Of a stretch of DNA of 64,000 nucleotides, positions 17,558 to 27,142 are shown one piece after another. The notes under the pieces were generated by a model. The model worked only from the letters and a program-made list of their open reading frames with translations. It ran no database searches and was not told the origin of the DNA. Location of the stretch: positions 8,931 to 72,930 of the forward strand of contig CAZIUB010000044.1 in NCBI GenBank assembly GCA_964542425.1, in the 5' to 3' direction. A program made the position numbers and the translations under genes. Position 1 is the first letter of the stretch. The number at the start of each line of letters is the position of its first letter. The stretch is from Dongia_A sp964542425 (GTDB lineage Bacteria > Pseudomonadota > Alphaproteobacteria > Dongiales > Dongiaceae).

Positions 17558-18214
17558 GTGATGGTCGTGGAGCCACGGACCCTGACCCGGCTGGCGGCGG
17601 AGATGGCCGAGGCCGAGCCCGATGCTGCCGGGCCAAGGCGCCGGTGCATCGTCACTCGTGCGCTTGCCGAGAAGAATGCGATGATCCGCTTCGTGCTCGA
17701 TCCCTCGGGCGTGGTGACGCCGGATCTTAAGGCAAGATTGCCGGGGCGCGGGCTGTGGGTCATGGCTGATCGGGAGGTGCTCCAGAAGGCGGTCGAGCGC
17801 AACGCCTTCGCCAAGGCGGCGAAGACCATGGCGATGGTGCCGGCCGATCTTGGGGATCGGGTTCGGGATTTGGCCGAGCGCGAGGTCATCGAGTTGATCG
17901 GCCTCGCCAAGCGCGCGGGCCAATTGGTCGCCGGATTCGAGAAAGTCCGGGCGGTATTGCGCCGGGGCAAGGTGCGCCTGCTGCTGGCTGCCAGCGACGC
18001 CGCCGAGGACGGACGAGGAAAACTGGCGCGGCTGGCCGAACCTGGAGTAGATATCCGGGCGCCCCTGAATGCGGCCGCCTTGGCCTCCGCCCTCGGGCGC
18101 GAGCACGCGGTCCATGTGGCGGTCACGGCCTCGGGATTGGCGGAGCGGCTGGCCGTGGCGATCGCGCGGCTGGAAGGCCTCGCCGCGAGGGAACGGCAAC
18201 GGATTACGCATTGA
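17558..18214 (+). CDS. YlxR (DUF448) / L7Ae-like RNA-binding protein
   Basis: This is a fusion typical of alphaproteobacterial nusA operons. A YlxR domain (RRCIVTRALAEKNAMIRFVL, then LPGRGLWVMADREVLQKAV) at about residues 27-105 is followed by an L7Ae-like domain (LIGLAKRAGQLVAGFEKVRA, GKVRLLLAASDAAEDG). YlxR is known as a nucleoid or RNA-binding factor; its job in this operon is not settled. The start is GTG 17558 or the adjacent ATG 17561, four bases after nusA. Confidence 0.88.
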   Translation: MMVVEPRTLTRLAAEMAEAEPDAAGPRRRCIVTRALAEKNAMIRFVLDPSGVVTPDLKARLPGRGLWVMADREVLQKAVERNAFAKAAKTMAMVPADLGDRVRDLAEREVIELIGLAKRAGQLVAGFEKVRAVLRRGKVRLLLAASDAAEDGRGKLARLAEPGVDIRAPLNAAALASALGREHAVHVAVTASGLAERLAVAIARLEGLAARERQRITH

Positions 18215-18234
18215 CGCGGGATCAGACGGGAAAG

Positions 18235-20823
18235 ATGACCAACGAAACCGAGACCCAGACGCGCAAGCCGCTGAAGCTCCATTCGCCGGGCAAGCTCGAG
18301 TTGAAGAAGACGGTCGACGGCGGCCAGGTGCGGCAGAGCTTTCCGCACGGCCGCTCCAAGACCGTGGCCGTCGAGGTCAAGAAGAAGCGGACTTTTGCTC
18401 CCGGTGTCGGCGGCAAGATGGAAGCGGTCAGCGAAGCAGAGGCCAAGCGAGCGGAATTCACCGCACTGGCCGCCGCGGCCGCCGCGGCGCTCGACCATCA
18501 CGGCCTCACCCAGCAGGAGCGCCTGGCCCGCCATAATGCGCTGGAACATGCGCTGAAGGACGACGACCACCGCCGGGTGCGCGAGATCGAAGAGGCCCAG
18601 CAGGCAGCCGAGCGTTTCGAACTCGAGCGTCAGGAACTGGAGCGCCGCCGACAGGTCGAGGAAGACGAGCGGCGTCGGCGCGAGGAAACCGAGGCCAAGG
18701 CCAAGATCGCCAAGGCGCCTGGCGAGGACGAGGAAGAAGGGCGCAAGCCGGCGAAACCGGCCAAGACGGGTGTCACGCCGGGATCGATGAAGGCGCATAT
18801 GCACCGGCCGGCCATCGTGCCCGAAACCGACGACGAGGAAGGCGGAAGGGCGCGCCGGCCCGGCGGTCCCGGTCGCGCCGTGCCGATCAAGCCCAAGGCC
18901 CCCAGCCCGCGCGAGGAACCGAAACGGCGGATGGGCAAGCTGTCGATCAACCAGCTCCTGAGCGAGGACATGGGCGAACGCATGCGTTCGCTGGCCTCGG
19001 TCAAGCGCGCCAGGGAAAAGGAGCGCCGGCTGCTCCTCTTATCGCAGCAGGCCCCGCAAAAGATCGTGCGCGATGTGACGCTGCCCGAAACCATCACCGT
19101 TCAAGACCTGGCCAGCCGCATGGCCGAGCGCGGCGCCGACGTGATCAAGGCCTTGATGCGCATGGGGGTGATGGCCACCATCAACCAGGTGATCGACGCC
19201 GACACCGCCGAATTGGTGATTGGCGAGTTCGGGCACAAGGCGCGCCGGGTCTCCGATTCCGATGTCGAGCTCGGCCTTAGCGGCGTCGTGGACCAGGCCG
19301 GGCAATTGCAGCCGCGCCCGCCGGTGGTGACGGTGATGGGCCACGTCGATCACGGCAAGACCTCGCTCCTGGATGCGTTGCGCCAGACCGATGTCGCGGC
19401 ACACGAAGCTGGCGGCATCACCCAGCATATCGGCGCCTATCAGGTGACGCTCGCCAACGGGCGCAAGATCACCTTCATCGACACGCCCGGTCATGCCGCC
19501 TTCACCGAGATGCGCGCGCGCGGCGCCAACGTCACCGATATCGTTGTGCTGGTGGTGGCCGCCGATGACGGGATCATGCAGCAGACGGTGGAGGCGATCC
19601 GTCACGCCAAGGCGGCCAAGGCGCCGATCATCGTCGCCATCAACAAGATCGACAAGCCGGGCGCCGACGTGGCCCGGGTGCGCAACGAATTGCTGAGCCA
19701 CGAATTGGTGGTCGAGGAACTGGGTGGCGACGTGCTCGCGGTCGAGGTGTCGGCCAAGCTGAAAACCAATCTCGACAAGCTCGAGGAGGCGTTGCTGCTG
19801 CAGGCCGAAATCCTGGATCTCAGGGCCAATCCGCTCCGGGCCGCCCAAGGTGCCGTGATCGAGGCCAAGCTGGAGCGCGGCCGGGGCACGGTTGCCACTT
19901 TGTTGGTGCAGAAGGGGACCATGCGCCAGGGCGATATCGTGGTCGCCGGCACCGAATGGGGCCGGGTGCGGGCGCTGCTGGACGATCGCGGCCGGCCGGT
20001 CGAGATTGCCGGCCCGGCGATGCCGGTCGAAATCCTGGGCCTGCAGGGCACGCCCCAAGCGGGCGACAATTTCGTGGTGGTGGAGAGCGAGACCAAGGCG
20101 CGCCAGATCACCGAGTATCGGATGCAGCGCCAGCGTCAGCTGGCGATGGCCGCGGCCAAGCGCTCGACCCTGGATCAGATGTTCACCAAGATTCAGGCCG
20201 GCGAGGCCAAGGAAGTCGCCGCCGTGGTCAAGGGCGACGTGCAGGGATCGGTCGAGGCGATCGTGAGTTCGCTGAAGCAACTGGCGACCGCGGAAGTGGG
20301 CGTGCGCATCCTGCACGCGGCGGTGGGCGGCATCAACGAAAGCGACGTGACGCTGGCCAGGGCCTCCGGCGGCCTGATCATCGGCTTCAATGTGCGCACC
20401 AATCCCCAGGCCCGCGAAATGGCCCGGCGCGACCATGTCGATATCCGCTACTATTCGATCATCTACAACGTGGTCGACGACATCACCGCGGCGATGACCG
20501 GCATGCTGGCGCCGACCTTGCGCGAGCGGTTCCTGGGCAACGCCGAGATTCGCGAGGTGTTCAACGTCACCAAGGCCGGCAAGGTGGCCGGCTGCATGGT
20601 GGTCGAGGGCATCGTCAAGCGCGGCGCCAGGGTGCGCCTGTTGCGCGACAACGTGGTCGTTCACGAGGGCACACTGAAGACGTTGCGCCGCTTCAAGGAC
20701 GAAGTGCGCGAGGTCAAGGAAGGATTCGAATGCGGCATGGCGTTCGAGAACTACCAGGACATCCAGGCCGGCGACGTCATCGAATGCTTTGAACTGGAAG
20801 AGGTGGCGCGCGCGCTGGCGTGA
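18235..20823 (+). CDS. infB: Translation initiation factor IF-2
   Basis: The GTPase loads initiator tRNA on the 30S subunit and promotes subunit joining. The Lys/Glu-rich N-terminal region includes the short IF2 N domain (KLELKKTVDGGQVRQSF) and a long coiled, charged stretch. The IF2_N fold follows (ETITVQDLASRMAERGADVI), then the G domain with GHVDHGKTSLLD, DTPGHAAFTEMRARG and NKID. The C-terminal domains end in VIECFELEEVARAL. I prefer ATG 18235 (MTNETETQTRKPLK). A TTG at 18211 overlapping the ylxR-like stop is in frame. Confidence 0.96.
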   Translation: MTNETETQTRKPLKLHSPGKLELKKTVDGGQVRQSFPHGRSKTVAVEVKKKRTFAPGVGGKMEAVSEAEAKRAEFTALAAAAAAALDHHGLTQQERLARHNALEHALKDDDHRRVREIEEAQQAAERFELERQELERRRQVEEDERRRREETEAKAKIAKAPGEDEEEGRKPAKPAKTGVTPGSMKAHMHRPAIVPETDDEEGGRARRPGGPGRAVPIKPKAPSPREEPKRRMGKLSINQLLSEDMGERMRSLASVKRAREKERRLLLLSQQAPQKIVRDVTLPETITVQDLASRMAERGADVIKALMRMGVMATINQVIDADTAELVIGEFGHKARRVSDSDVELGLSGVVDQAGQLQPRPPVVTVMGHVDHGKTSLLDALRQTDVAAHEAGGITQHIGAYQVTLANGRKITFIDTPGHAAFTEMRARGANVTDIVVLVVAADDGIMQQTVEAIRHAKAAKAPIIVAINKIDKPGADVARVRNELLSHELVVEELGGDVLAVEVSAKLKTNLDKLEEALLLQAEILDLRANPLRAAQGAVIEAKLERGRGTVATLLVQKGTMRQGDIVVAGTEWGRVRALLDDRGRPVEIAGPAMPVEILGLQGTPQAGDNFVVVESETKARQITEYRMQRQRQLAMAAAKRSTLDQMFTKIQAGEAKEVAAVVKGDVQGSVEAIVSSLKQLATAEVGVRILHAAVGGINESDVTLARASGGLIIGFNVRTNPQAREMARRDHVDIRYYSIIYNVVDDITAAMTGMLAPTLRERFLGNAEIREVFNVTKAGKVAGCMVVEGIVKRGARVRLLRDNVVVHEGTLKTLRRFKDEVREVKEGFECGMAFENYQDIQAGDVIECFELEEVARALA

Positions 20824-20887
20824 GGGCAGGCCTTGCGCATCGCCATCCGGGCCATCGCCCGACCGCGCGCCATCGGACACGGGAATC

Positions 20888-21304
20888 ATGACCCGCAGAA
20901 AATCACCGCCGCCAGGCCAGCGCCCGTTGCGCGTGGGCGAGGAATTGCGCCACGCGCTGGCTTCCATCCTGGCCGAGAATCATCTGGCCGATCCCGATCT
21001 CCACGGCAAGGCGGTCACGGTGACCGAGATCAGGGTCTCTCCGGATCTCACCAATGCCACCATCTTCGTGGTGCCGTTGTTCGGCCGGGGCGAGGCGAAG
21101 GAAGCCGAACGCGTGGTCGCGGCCTTGAACCGCGCCGCTACCTATTTCCGCTTCCGGCTGTCGGAGCGGGTCAAACTGCGCGTCTCGCCGCGCCTGCGGT
21201 TCTTCCAGGACGAGAGCTTCCTGCGCGCCGGAAGGATCGAGGCCCTGCTGCACGATCCGGCGGTGGCGCGCGACCTGAAATCCGGCCGGGACAAAGAACC
21301 TTAA
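20888..21304 (+). CDS. rbfA: Ribosome-binding factor A
   Basis: RbfA is a cold-shock-associated factor that binds the 30S subunit during 16S maturation. The KH-like fold is recognisable from RVGEELRHALASILAENHL, VTVTEIRVSPDLTNATIFVV and VSPRLRFFQDESFLRAGRIE. The length of 138 residues is normal. It lies between infB and truB in the usual order, with the truB start three bases after its stop. Confidence 0.94.
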   Translation: MTRRKSPPPGQRPLRVGEELRHALASILAENHLADPDLHGKAVTVTEIRVSPDLTNATIFVVPLFGRGEAKEAERVVAALNRAATYFRFRLSERVKLRVSPRLRFFQDESFLRAGRIEALLHDPAVARDLKSGRDKEP

Positions 21305-21306
21305 GG

Positions 21307-22233
21307 ATGGCGCGCAAGGCCAAGGGGCAACGGATCAATGGCTGGCTGATCCTCGACAAGCCCGCCGGCATCACCTCGACCGCCGCATTGGCCGCGGTCA
21401 AGCGCCTGTTCGATGCCGCCAAGGCCGGCCACGGCGGAACCCTCGATCCCTTGGCCACGGGCATCTTGCCGATCGCACTGGGCGAGGCGACCAAGACCGT
21501 CCCCTATGTCATGGACGGCCGAAAGATCTACCTATTCACCCTCAAATTCGGCGAGGAGCGCTCGACCGACGATGCCGAGGGCGCGGTGATCGCCACCGCC
21601 GACATCCGACCGAGCGACGATCAGATCCGGGCCGCCCTTCCGCGTTTCATCGGAATCATCGACCAGGTGCCGCCGCGCTTCTCGGCGATCCGCATCGACG
21701 GCGAACGGGCCTATGATCTGGCGCGGGCCGGCCAGCAAGTAGAATTGCCCGCGCGCAAGGTCAGGATCGATGAGTTCCGGCTCAAGGAGCGGCCAGAGCC
21801 GGGTCTGGCGGTATTCGAGGTGGTCTGCGGCAAGGGCGCCTATATGCGATCGCTCGCCCGCGATCTGGCAAGGGAATTGGGCACCCGAGGCCATGTCGTT
21901 GCGTTGCGACGCCTGTCGGTGGGCCCGTTCGGGCTGGATCGGGCGATTTCACTGGCATCTTTGCAGGCGCTCGGGCATAGTCCCGCCGCTTTCGAGCACC
22001 TGTTAACGGTCGAGACCGCGCTGGACGACATCCCGGCACTGGCCTTGACCGCCACCGAGGCGCAGCGCCTTCGGTCCGGGCAGCCGATCGGATTGCTCCA
22101 TCGGCAGGACCGCGACCGCATCTACGAGCTTTCCCCTGGCGGCATGGTTCGCGCCGTGGCCGAGGGCAAGCTCGTGGCCTTGACTCGTTTCGAGGCTGGC
22201 GAATTGATCCCGGTCAGGGTGATGAACCTTTAG
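21307..22233 (+). CDS. truB: tRNA pseudouridine-55 synthase
   Basis: TruB makes pseudouridine 55 in the T-loop of tRNAs. NGWLILDKPAGITSTAAL is the family start. GHGGTLDPLATGILPIALGE holds the catalytic Asp (near residue 46). RKIYLFTLKFGEERSTDDAEG and YMRSLARDLARELGTRGHV are further conserved parts, and a short C-terminal PUA-like region follows. The gene starts three bases after rbfA (RBS AAGGA within the junction). Confidence 0.95.
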   Translation: MARKAKGQRINGWLILDKPAGITSTAALAAVKRLFDAAKAGHGGTLDPLATGILPIALGEATKTVPYVMDGRKIYLFTLKFGEERSTDDAEGAVIATADIRPSDDQIRAALPRFIGIIDQVPPRFSAIRIDGERAYDLARAGQQVELPARKVRIDEFRLKERPEPGLAVFEVVCGKGAYMRSLARDLARELGTRGHVVALRRLSVGPFGLDRAISLASLQALGHSPAAFEHLLTVETALDDIPALALTATEAQRLRSGQPIGLLHRQDRDRIYELSPGGMVRAVAEGKLVALTRFEAGELIPVRVMNL

Positions 22234-22252
22234 CGACATGAGGAGTCATCCG

Positions 22253-22522
22253 ATGTCGATTACCGCCGATCGCAAGCAAGAGATCGTCAAGGAATTCGGC
22301 AAGGGCGGCGTGGATACCGGTTCTCCGGAAGTCCAGGTCGCGTTGCTTTCCGAGCGCATCAAGAACCTTTCGGAACATCTGCAGACGCACGAGAAGGATT
22401 TCCACTCGCGCCGTGGCCTCTTGGTCATGGTCGGGCAACGCCGGCGCCTGCTCGATTACCTGAAGCACACGAATTCCGGGCGCTACCAGGACATCGTCAG
22501 CCGCCTGGGCCTGCGTCGTTAG
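22253..22522 (+). CDS. rpsO: 30S ribosomal protein S15
   Basis: This 89-residue protein binds the central domain of 16S rRNA early in assembly. The sequence is canonical throughout (FGKGGVDTGSPEVQVALLSE, HEKDFHSRRGLLVMVGQRRR, LLDYLKHTNSGRY). GAGGAG lies ten bases before the ATG. It is followed by a strong hairpin and then pnp, the arrangement known from many proteobacteria, where RNase III processing separates the two messages. Confidence 0.97.
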   Translation: MSITADRKQEIVKEFGKGGVDTGSPEVQVALLSERIKNLSEHLQTHEKDFHSRRGLLVMVGQRRRLLDYLKHTNSGRYQDIVSRLGLRR

Positions 22523-22532
22523 TGGACGTTTT

Positions 22533-22563
22533 GCCGGCGCCGCTCGAGACGAGTGGGGCCGGC
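22533..22563 (+). terminator. Strong rpsO-pnp intergenic hairpin
   Basis: GCCGGC-g-CC-g-CTCG pairs with CGAG-t-GG-g-GCCGGC around a 3-base loop: twelve pairs with two symmetric mismatches, beginning ten bases after the rpsO stop. It is followed by TTCTGGTTT, a poor T run. By comparison with known rpsO-pnp spacers it is either a leaky terminator or an RNase III processing site that starts pnp autoregulation. The 200 bases after it hold no other obvious signal. Confidence 0.7.
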
Positions 22564-22763
22564 TTCTGGTTTCATCCGATTCCGCGCCGATCCGGCCGGG
22601 GCGCTGAATCGACGAATACGGAGGCCGGGCCGACGCAAACAACGCGAGCCCACCCGGGCCAGGCGTTGCTTGCGCGGGTCCGGCGCCACCGGTCACTCAA
22701 GGCCGCGTCTACCCCGAAACATCTCGGCGCGGCGCGGCCCCTACTGGAAGCAAAGGACCAGAC

Positions 22764-24902
22764 ATGTTCAAGATCTACCGCAAGGAACTCAATTGGGGCG
22801 GGCGCAAGCTGGTGCTCGAAACCGGGCGCATCGCGCGCCAGGCCGATGGGGCGGTGCTCGCCACCTACGGCGACACCGTCGTTCTCTGTACCGCGGTCGG
22901 CGAACGCTCGCCCAAGCCCGGGCTCGATTTTTTCCCCCTGACCGTGAATTACCAGGAAAAGACCTTCGCGGCCGGCAAGATACCGGGTGGCTTCTTCAAG
23001 CGCGAGGGCCGACCTTCCGAGAAAGAGGTGCTGACTTCGCGCCTCATCGACCGGCCGATCCGGCCGCTGTTCCACCCGGCCTATCGCAACGAAACCCAAA
23101 TCATCTGCACCACGCTTTCCCATGATCTGGAGAACGATCCCGACATCATTGCGTTGATCGGCGCCTCGGCGGCGCTGACCATCTCGGGCATTCCCTTCAT
23201 GGGTCCGATCGCGGCTGCGCGCGTGGGCTACGTCGATGGCCAATACGTGCTCAATCCCAAGACCGAACAATTGACCGCCTCGGAGCTCGATCTGGTCGTG
23301 GCCGGCACCGCCGAGGGCGTGCTGATGGTCGAATCCGAGGCCAAGGAATTGTCCGAGGAAGTGATGCTGGGTGCGGTCAATTTCGGCTTCGCTGAGTTCC
23401 AGGCGGTGATCGGCGCCATTATCGAGCTCGCCGAAATGTGCGCCAAGGACCCCTGGCCGCTGCCGGAGATTTCGCCGGTCCAGGAAGAAGTGTGGGGCGC
23501 GCTCAAGGATGGGTTCTCGCGCGATCTCGCGGTGGCCTATTCCGAGACCGCCAAACAAGCGCGGACCGATAGAGTGGCCGAGGTCAAGGCGCGGGCCAAG
23601 GAGGCGCTCGGCAGCGACGAGGCGCGCGCGGCCCTGGTCGGCAAGCTGTTCAAGGATCTGGAACGCGACATCGTGCGCGGCCAGATCTTGAGCACCGGCA
23701 CCCGCATCGATGGCCGCGACACCAAGACCGTGCGCCCGATCGCCAGCGAAGTGGGCGTCTTGCCGCGGGCACATGGCTCGGCCCTGTTCACCCGGGGCGA
23801 AACCCAAGGACTGGTGGTGGCCACCCTCGGCACCGGACAGGACGAGCAGATCATCGACGCGTTGGAGGGCGAGTATCGCGAAGCCTTCATGCTGCACTAC
23901 AACTTCCCGCCCTATTCGACCGGCGAAACCGGGCGCATGGGTTCGCCCGGAAGGCGCGAAATCGGCCATGGCAAGCTCGCCTGGCGGGCGCTGCGCCCGT
24001 TGTTGCCGAAGAAAGAGGATTTCCCCTACACGATCCGCGTGGTCTCGGAGATCACCGAATCCAACGGCTCCTCTTCGATGGCCACGGTCTGCGGCTCGTC
24101 CTTGGCCATGATGGATGCCGGCGTGCCGCTACCGCGCCCGGTCGCCGGCATCGCCATGGGCCTGATCAAGGAACCGAACGGCCACGCGGTCTTGAGCGAC
24201 ATCCTGGGCGACGAGGATCATCTGGGCGACATGGATTTCAAGGTTGCCGGAACCGCTTCCGGCATCACCGCCCTGCAGATGGACATCAAGATCACCTCGA
24301 TCACCGCCGCCATCATGCAGGTGGCACTTGCCCAAGCCCGCGACGGACGCCTCCACATCCTGGGCGAGATGGCCAAGGCGATCGACAGCGCTCGGGACGC
24401 CGTCAACCAGAACGCGCCGCGCATCACCGTCATCAGCATCCCGAAGGACAAGATCCGCGAGGTGATCGGCAGCGGCGGCAAGGTGATCCGCGAGATTTGC
24501 GAGGTCACGGGCGCCAAGATCGACATCGAGGACGACGGCACAATCAAGGTGGCCGCGGTCGATGCCAACGCCGCCAAGGCGGCGATCGATTGGATCCGCA
24601 ATATCGTGGCCGAGCCGGAAATCGGCGTGATCTATGAAGGCAAGGTGGTCAAGCTGATGGATTTCGGCGCCTTCGTGAATTTTCTGGGGGCTCGCGACGG
24701 CTTGGTGCACATCTCCGAGCTTGCCCCCCACCGGGTGAAGACGGTGGGCGACGTGGTGCAAATCGGCCAGGTGGTGAAGGTCAAGGTCATCGGCATGGAC
24801 GATCGCGGCAAGGTCAAGCTGTCGATGAAGGCGGTCGATCAGCAGACCGGCGAGGATCTGTCGCAAAAGGCCCAAGCAATCCAGGCCGAGCACGGCGGTT
24901 GA
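22764..24902 (+). CDS. pnp: Polyribonucleotide nucleotidyltransferase (PNPase)
   Basis: PNPase degrades RNA 3'-5' by phosphorolysis and adds heteropolymeric tails. The 712-residue protein has two RNase PH cores (first: GGRKLVLETGRIARQADGAV; second: DGRDTKTVRPIASEVGVLPR). SSSMATVCGSSLAMMDAGVP is the active-site region with its Asp residues nearby. A KH domain (IPKDKIREVIGSGGKVIREI) and an S1 domain (YEGKVVKLMDFGAFVNFLGA) complete it. RBS AAGGA lies about ten bases upstream. Confidence 0.97.
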   Translation: MFKIYRKELNWGGRKLVLETGRIARQADGAVLATYGDTVVLCTAVGERSPKPGLDFFPLTVNYQEKTFAAGKIPGGFFKREGRPSEKEVLTSRLIDRPIRPLFHPAYRNETQIICTTLSHDLENDPDIIALIGASAALTISGIPFMGPIAAARVGYVDGQYVLNPKTEQLTASELDLVVAGTAEGVLMVESEAKELSEEVMLGAVNFGFAEFQAVIGAIIELAEMCAKDPWPLPEISPVQEEVWGALKDGFSRDLAVAYSETAKQARTDRVAEVKARAKEALGSDEARAALVGKLFKDLERDIVRGQILSTGTRIDGRDTKTVRPIASEVGVLPRAHGSALFTRGETQGLVVATLGTGQDEQIIDALEGEYREAFMLHYNFPPYSTGETGRMGSPGRREIGHGKLAWRALRPLLPKKEDFPYTIRVVSEITESNGSSSMATVCGSSLAMMDAGVPLPRPVAGIAMGLIKEPNGHAVLSDILGDEDHLGDMDFKVAGTASGITALQMDIKITSITAAIMQVALAQARDGRLHILGEMAKAIDSARDAVNQNAPRITVISIPKDKIREVIGSGGKVIREICEVTGAKIDIEDDGTIKVAAVDANAAKAAIDWIRNIVAEPEIGVIYEGKVVKLMDFGAFVNFLGARDGLVHISELAPHRVKTVGDVVQIGQVVKVKVIGMDDRGKVKLSMKAVDQQTGEDLSQKAQAIQAEHGG

Positions 24903-24921
24903 CGGGAGCGCTCGCCGCTCG

Positions 24922-25668
24922 ATGGGCTCGTTCCCGCGACCGCCTCGGATCATCGGCCATCGGGGTGCCGCGGGATCGGCGCCCGAAAACACCTTGGCCT
25001 CGATCAGGGAGGCGGCGCGCCAGGGCGCGCGCTGGGTGGAATTCGACGCCAAGCTGACGGCGGACGACGCAATCGTCTTGCTGCATGACGACGAGCTTGG
25101 CCGCACCACGAGCGGAACTGGCCCGGCGGCGAAGCAATCGCTGGCGCAAATCCGCGAACTGGATGCCGGTTCCTGGTTCGCGGAGAAATTCCGCGATGCG
25201 CGCGTGCCGACCCTGAAAGAGGCTACCGCCGCGCTTGTCGATCTCGACCTCGGCTGCAATGTCGAGATCAAGCCTTGTCCCGGCCGTGAAGTCGAGACCG
25301 GCGAGATCGTCATGCGCGAGCTCGCGGGGCTGTGGGCGAAGCATGGCGACTTGCCGCTGGTTTCCAGTTTTTCGCGAGACTGCCTGGTGGCGGCGCGGCG
25401 CCTGGCCCCGAACTGGCCGATGGGCGTCCTCTTCAATGATCAACCGGCCGATTGGCTGGACTGGGCCGCAAGGATCGGCTCCATGTCCGTTCATTGCTCG
25501 CACAAGACCCTAACTTCATCATGGGCAATGGCCATAAAATCCAGTGGTTTCCTGCTTTTGGTCTACACTGTCAACGAGGTCGATCTGGCGCATCGATTGT
25601 TCGATTGGGGCGTGGATTCGATTTTCACCGATATGCCCGGGCGCCTGCTGGAAGCCGGGCTCGGCTGA
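24922..25668 (+). CDS. ugpQ: Glycerophosphodiester phosphodiesterase
   Basis: This cytoplasmic GDPD-type TIM-barrel enzyme hydrolyses glycerophosphodiesters to glycerol-3-phosphate and alcohol. The catalytic signature IIGHRGAAGSAPENTLASI and the HD of LLHDDELGRTTSG are intact, as are the metal-binding VEFDAKLT and VEIKPCPGREVETG. The length of 248 residues matches UgpQ. It starts 20 bases after pnp and may be read from the same transcript. No ugp transporter genes are near. Confidence 0.88.
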   Translation: MGSFPRPPRIIGHRGAAGSAPENTLASIREAARQGARWVEFDAKLTADDAIVLLHDDELGRTTSGTGPAAKQSLAQIRELDAGSWFAEKFRDARVPTLKEATAALVDLDLGCNVEIKPCPGREVETGEIVMRELAGLWAKHGDLPLVSSFSRDCLVAARRLAPNWPMGVLFNDQPADWLDWAARIGSMSVHCSHKTLTSSWAMAIKSSGFLLLVYTVNEVDLAHRLFDWGVDSIFTDMPGRLLEAGLG

Positions 25669-25719
25669 TTCTATAATCGAGGTCGCCGACAAGCGCGGCG
25701 GCAAGACGGGAGAACATTC

Positions 25720-27120
25720 GTGAAGGCGCTAAACGCGTTGCTGATCTCTGGCCGCGAGGTCTTGCCTCTCATCGAGGGTGGCAAGGGCATCTCGATTTCG
25801 AACGGCGAATCCTCGGGCGCCTGGGCGGCGGCTGGGGCCGTCGGCACGTTCTCGGGCGTGAACGCCGATTCCTTCGACGAGAGCGGAAGAGCGATCCCAC
25901 AAATCTATCACGGCAGGACCCGGCGCGAGCGGCACGAGGAATTGCTGGCCTACGCGATCAAGGGCGGCATCACCCAGGCCCGCATCGCCCACGACATGTC
26001 GGGGGGCAGCGGCCGATTGCACATGAACGTTCTATGGGAGATGGCGGGCGCCGAGCGTGTGCTGCACGGCGTGCTCGAAGGCGCCAAGGGGTTGATCCAT
26101 GGCGTCACTTGCGGCGCCGGCATGCCTTATCGCATCGCCGAGATCTGCGCCGGATACGGTATCCACTATTATCCGATCATTTCCTCGGCACGTGCCTTCC
26201 GCGCGCTGTGGAAGCGCGCCTACCACAAATTTCGGGATTTCCTGGGCGCGGTCGTCTACGAGGATCCGTGGCTGGCCGGCGGCCACAACGGCCTATCCAA
26301 CGTCGAGGATCCGGCCAAACCCGGCGATCCCCTGCCCAGGGTCCGAGATCTGCGCCAAGTGATGCGCGACGAATGCGCGCTGGGCGAGGTTCCGATCGTT
26401 ATGGCGGGCGGCGTATGGTGGCTGGACGAATGGCAGGACTGGGTCGACAACAAGGAATTGGGGCCGATCGCCTTCCAGTTCGGCACCAGACCGCTCCTGA
26501 CCGAGGAAAGCCCGATCTCGGCCAGTTGGAAGAAGCGCTTGCTGTCGCTGAAGGAGGGCGATGTGTTCCTGAACCGGTTCAGTCCGACCGGTTTCTATTC
26601 CTCCGCCGTCAATAACGCGTTCCTCCGGGAATTGAGCGAGCGCAACCACCATCAAGTGGCCTTCAGCCACGATAAGGTCGGCGAGCATGACTCGCCCTTC
26701 GCGGTGGGCGCCCGCAATCGAATGGTCTATCTGACCGCCGCCGATAAGCTCCGAGCGGAGGGATGGGTGCGCCAGGGATTCACCGAGACGTTGCGGACCC
26801 CGGATTCGACGCTCATCTTCGTGACCCCGGCCAAGGCCAAGGAAATTCTCACCGACCAGATCGAATGCATGGGGTGCCTTTCGGCTTGCCTATTCTCCAA
26901 CTGGGCGCAGAACGAGCACGGCACCACCGGCAAGAAGGCCGACCCGCGATCCTTCTGCATCCAGAAGACGCTGCAGAACATCAGCCACTCCGAGCGAACC
27001 GAGGACGAGCTCATGTTCGCCGGCCACAACGCCTACCGCTTCGCGCTCGATCCCTTCTACAATAACGGTTTCATCCCCAGCGTCCGCCAGTTGATCGATC
27101 GGCTTCTGACCGGACGATAG
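25720..27120 (+). CDS. Nitronate monooxygenase-like FMN protein with C-terminal Cys cluster
   Basis: The 466-residue protein has the 2-nitropropane dioxygenase / nitronate monooxygenase TIM-barrel. Visible parts are a GLIHGVTCGAGMPYRIAEIC segment, IVMAGGVWWLDEWQDWV and GPIAFQFGTRPLLTEESP, at positions typical of FMN phosphate binding. Unlike short nitronate monooxygenases it has an extra C-terminal part with ECMGCLSACLFSNW and a further Cys (SFCIQKTLQ). That pattern could hold an Fe-S cluster. The start is GTG 25720 with GGGAG eight bases upstream. Substrate unknown. Confidence 0.75.
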   Translation: MKALNALLISGREVLPLIEGGKGISISNGESSGAWAAAGAVGTFSGVNADSFDESGRAIPQIYHGRTRRERHEELLAYAIKGGITQARIAHDMSGGSGRLHMNVLWEMAGAERVLHGVLEGAKGLIHGVTCGAGMPYRIAEICAGYGIHYYPIISSARAFRALWKRAYHKFRDFLGAVVYEDPWLAGGHNGLSNVEDPAKPGDPLPRVRDLRQVMRDECALGEVPIVMAGGVWWLDEWQDWVDNKELGPIAFQFGTRPLLTEESPISASWKKRLLSLKEGDVFLNRFSPTGFYSSAVNNAFLRELSERNHHQVAFSHDKVGEHDSPFAVGARNRMVYLTAADKLRAEGWVRQGFTETLRTPDSTLIFVTPAKAKEILTDQIECMGCLSACLFSNWAQNEHGTTGKKADPRSFCIQKTLQNISHSERTEDELMFAGHNAYRFALDPFYNNGFIPSVRQLIDRLLTGR

Positions 27121-27142
27121 CGCTCAATTTCCGGGGCGTGCA

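Noticed and set aside
19039..20967. Very long minus-strand open frame opposite infB
   Set aside because: It is His/Leu/Arg-rich, matches no family, and mirrors the infB codons; such shadows are common at this GC content.
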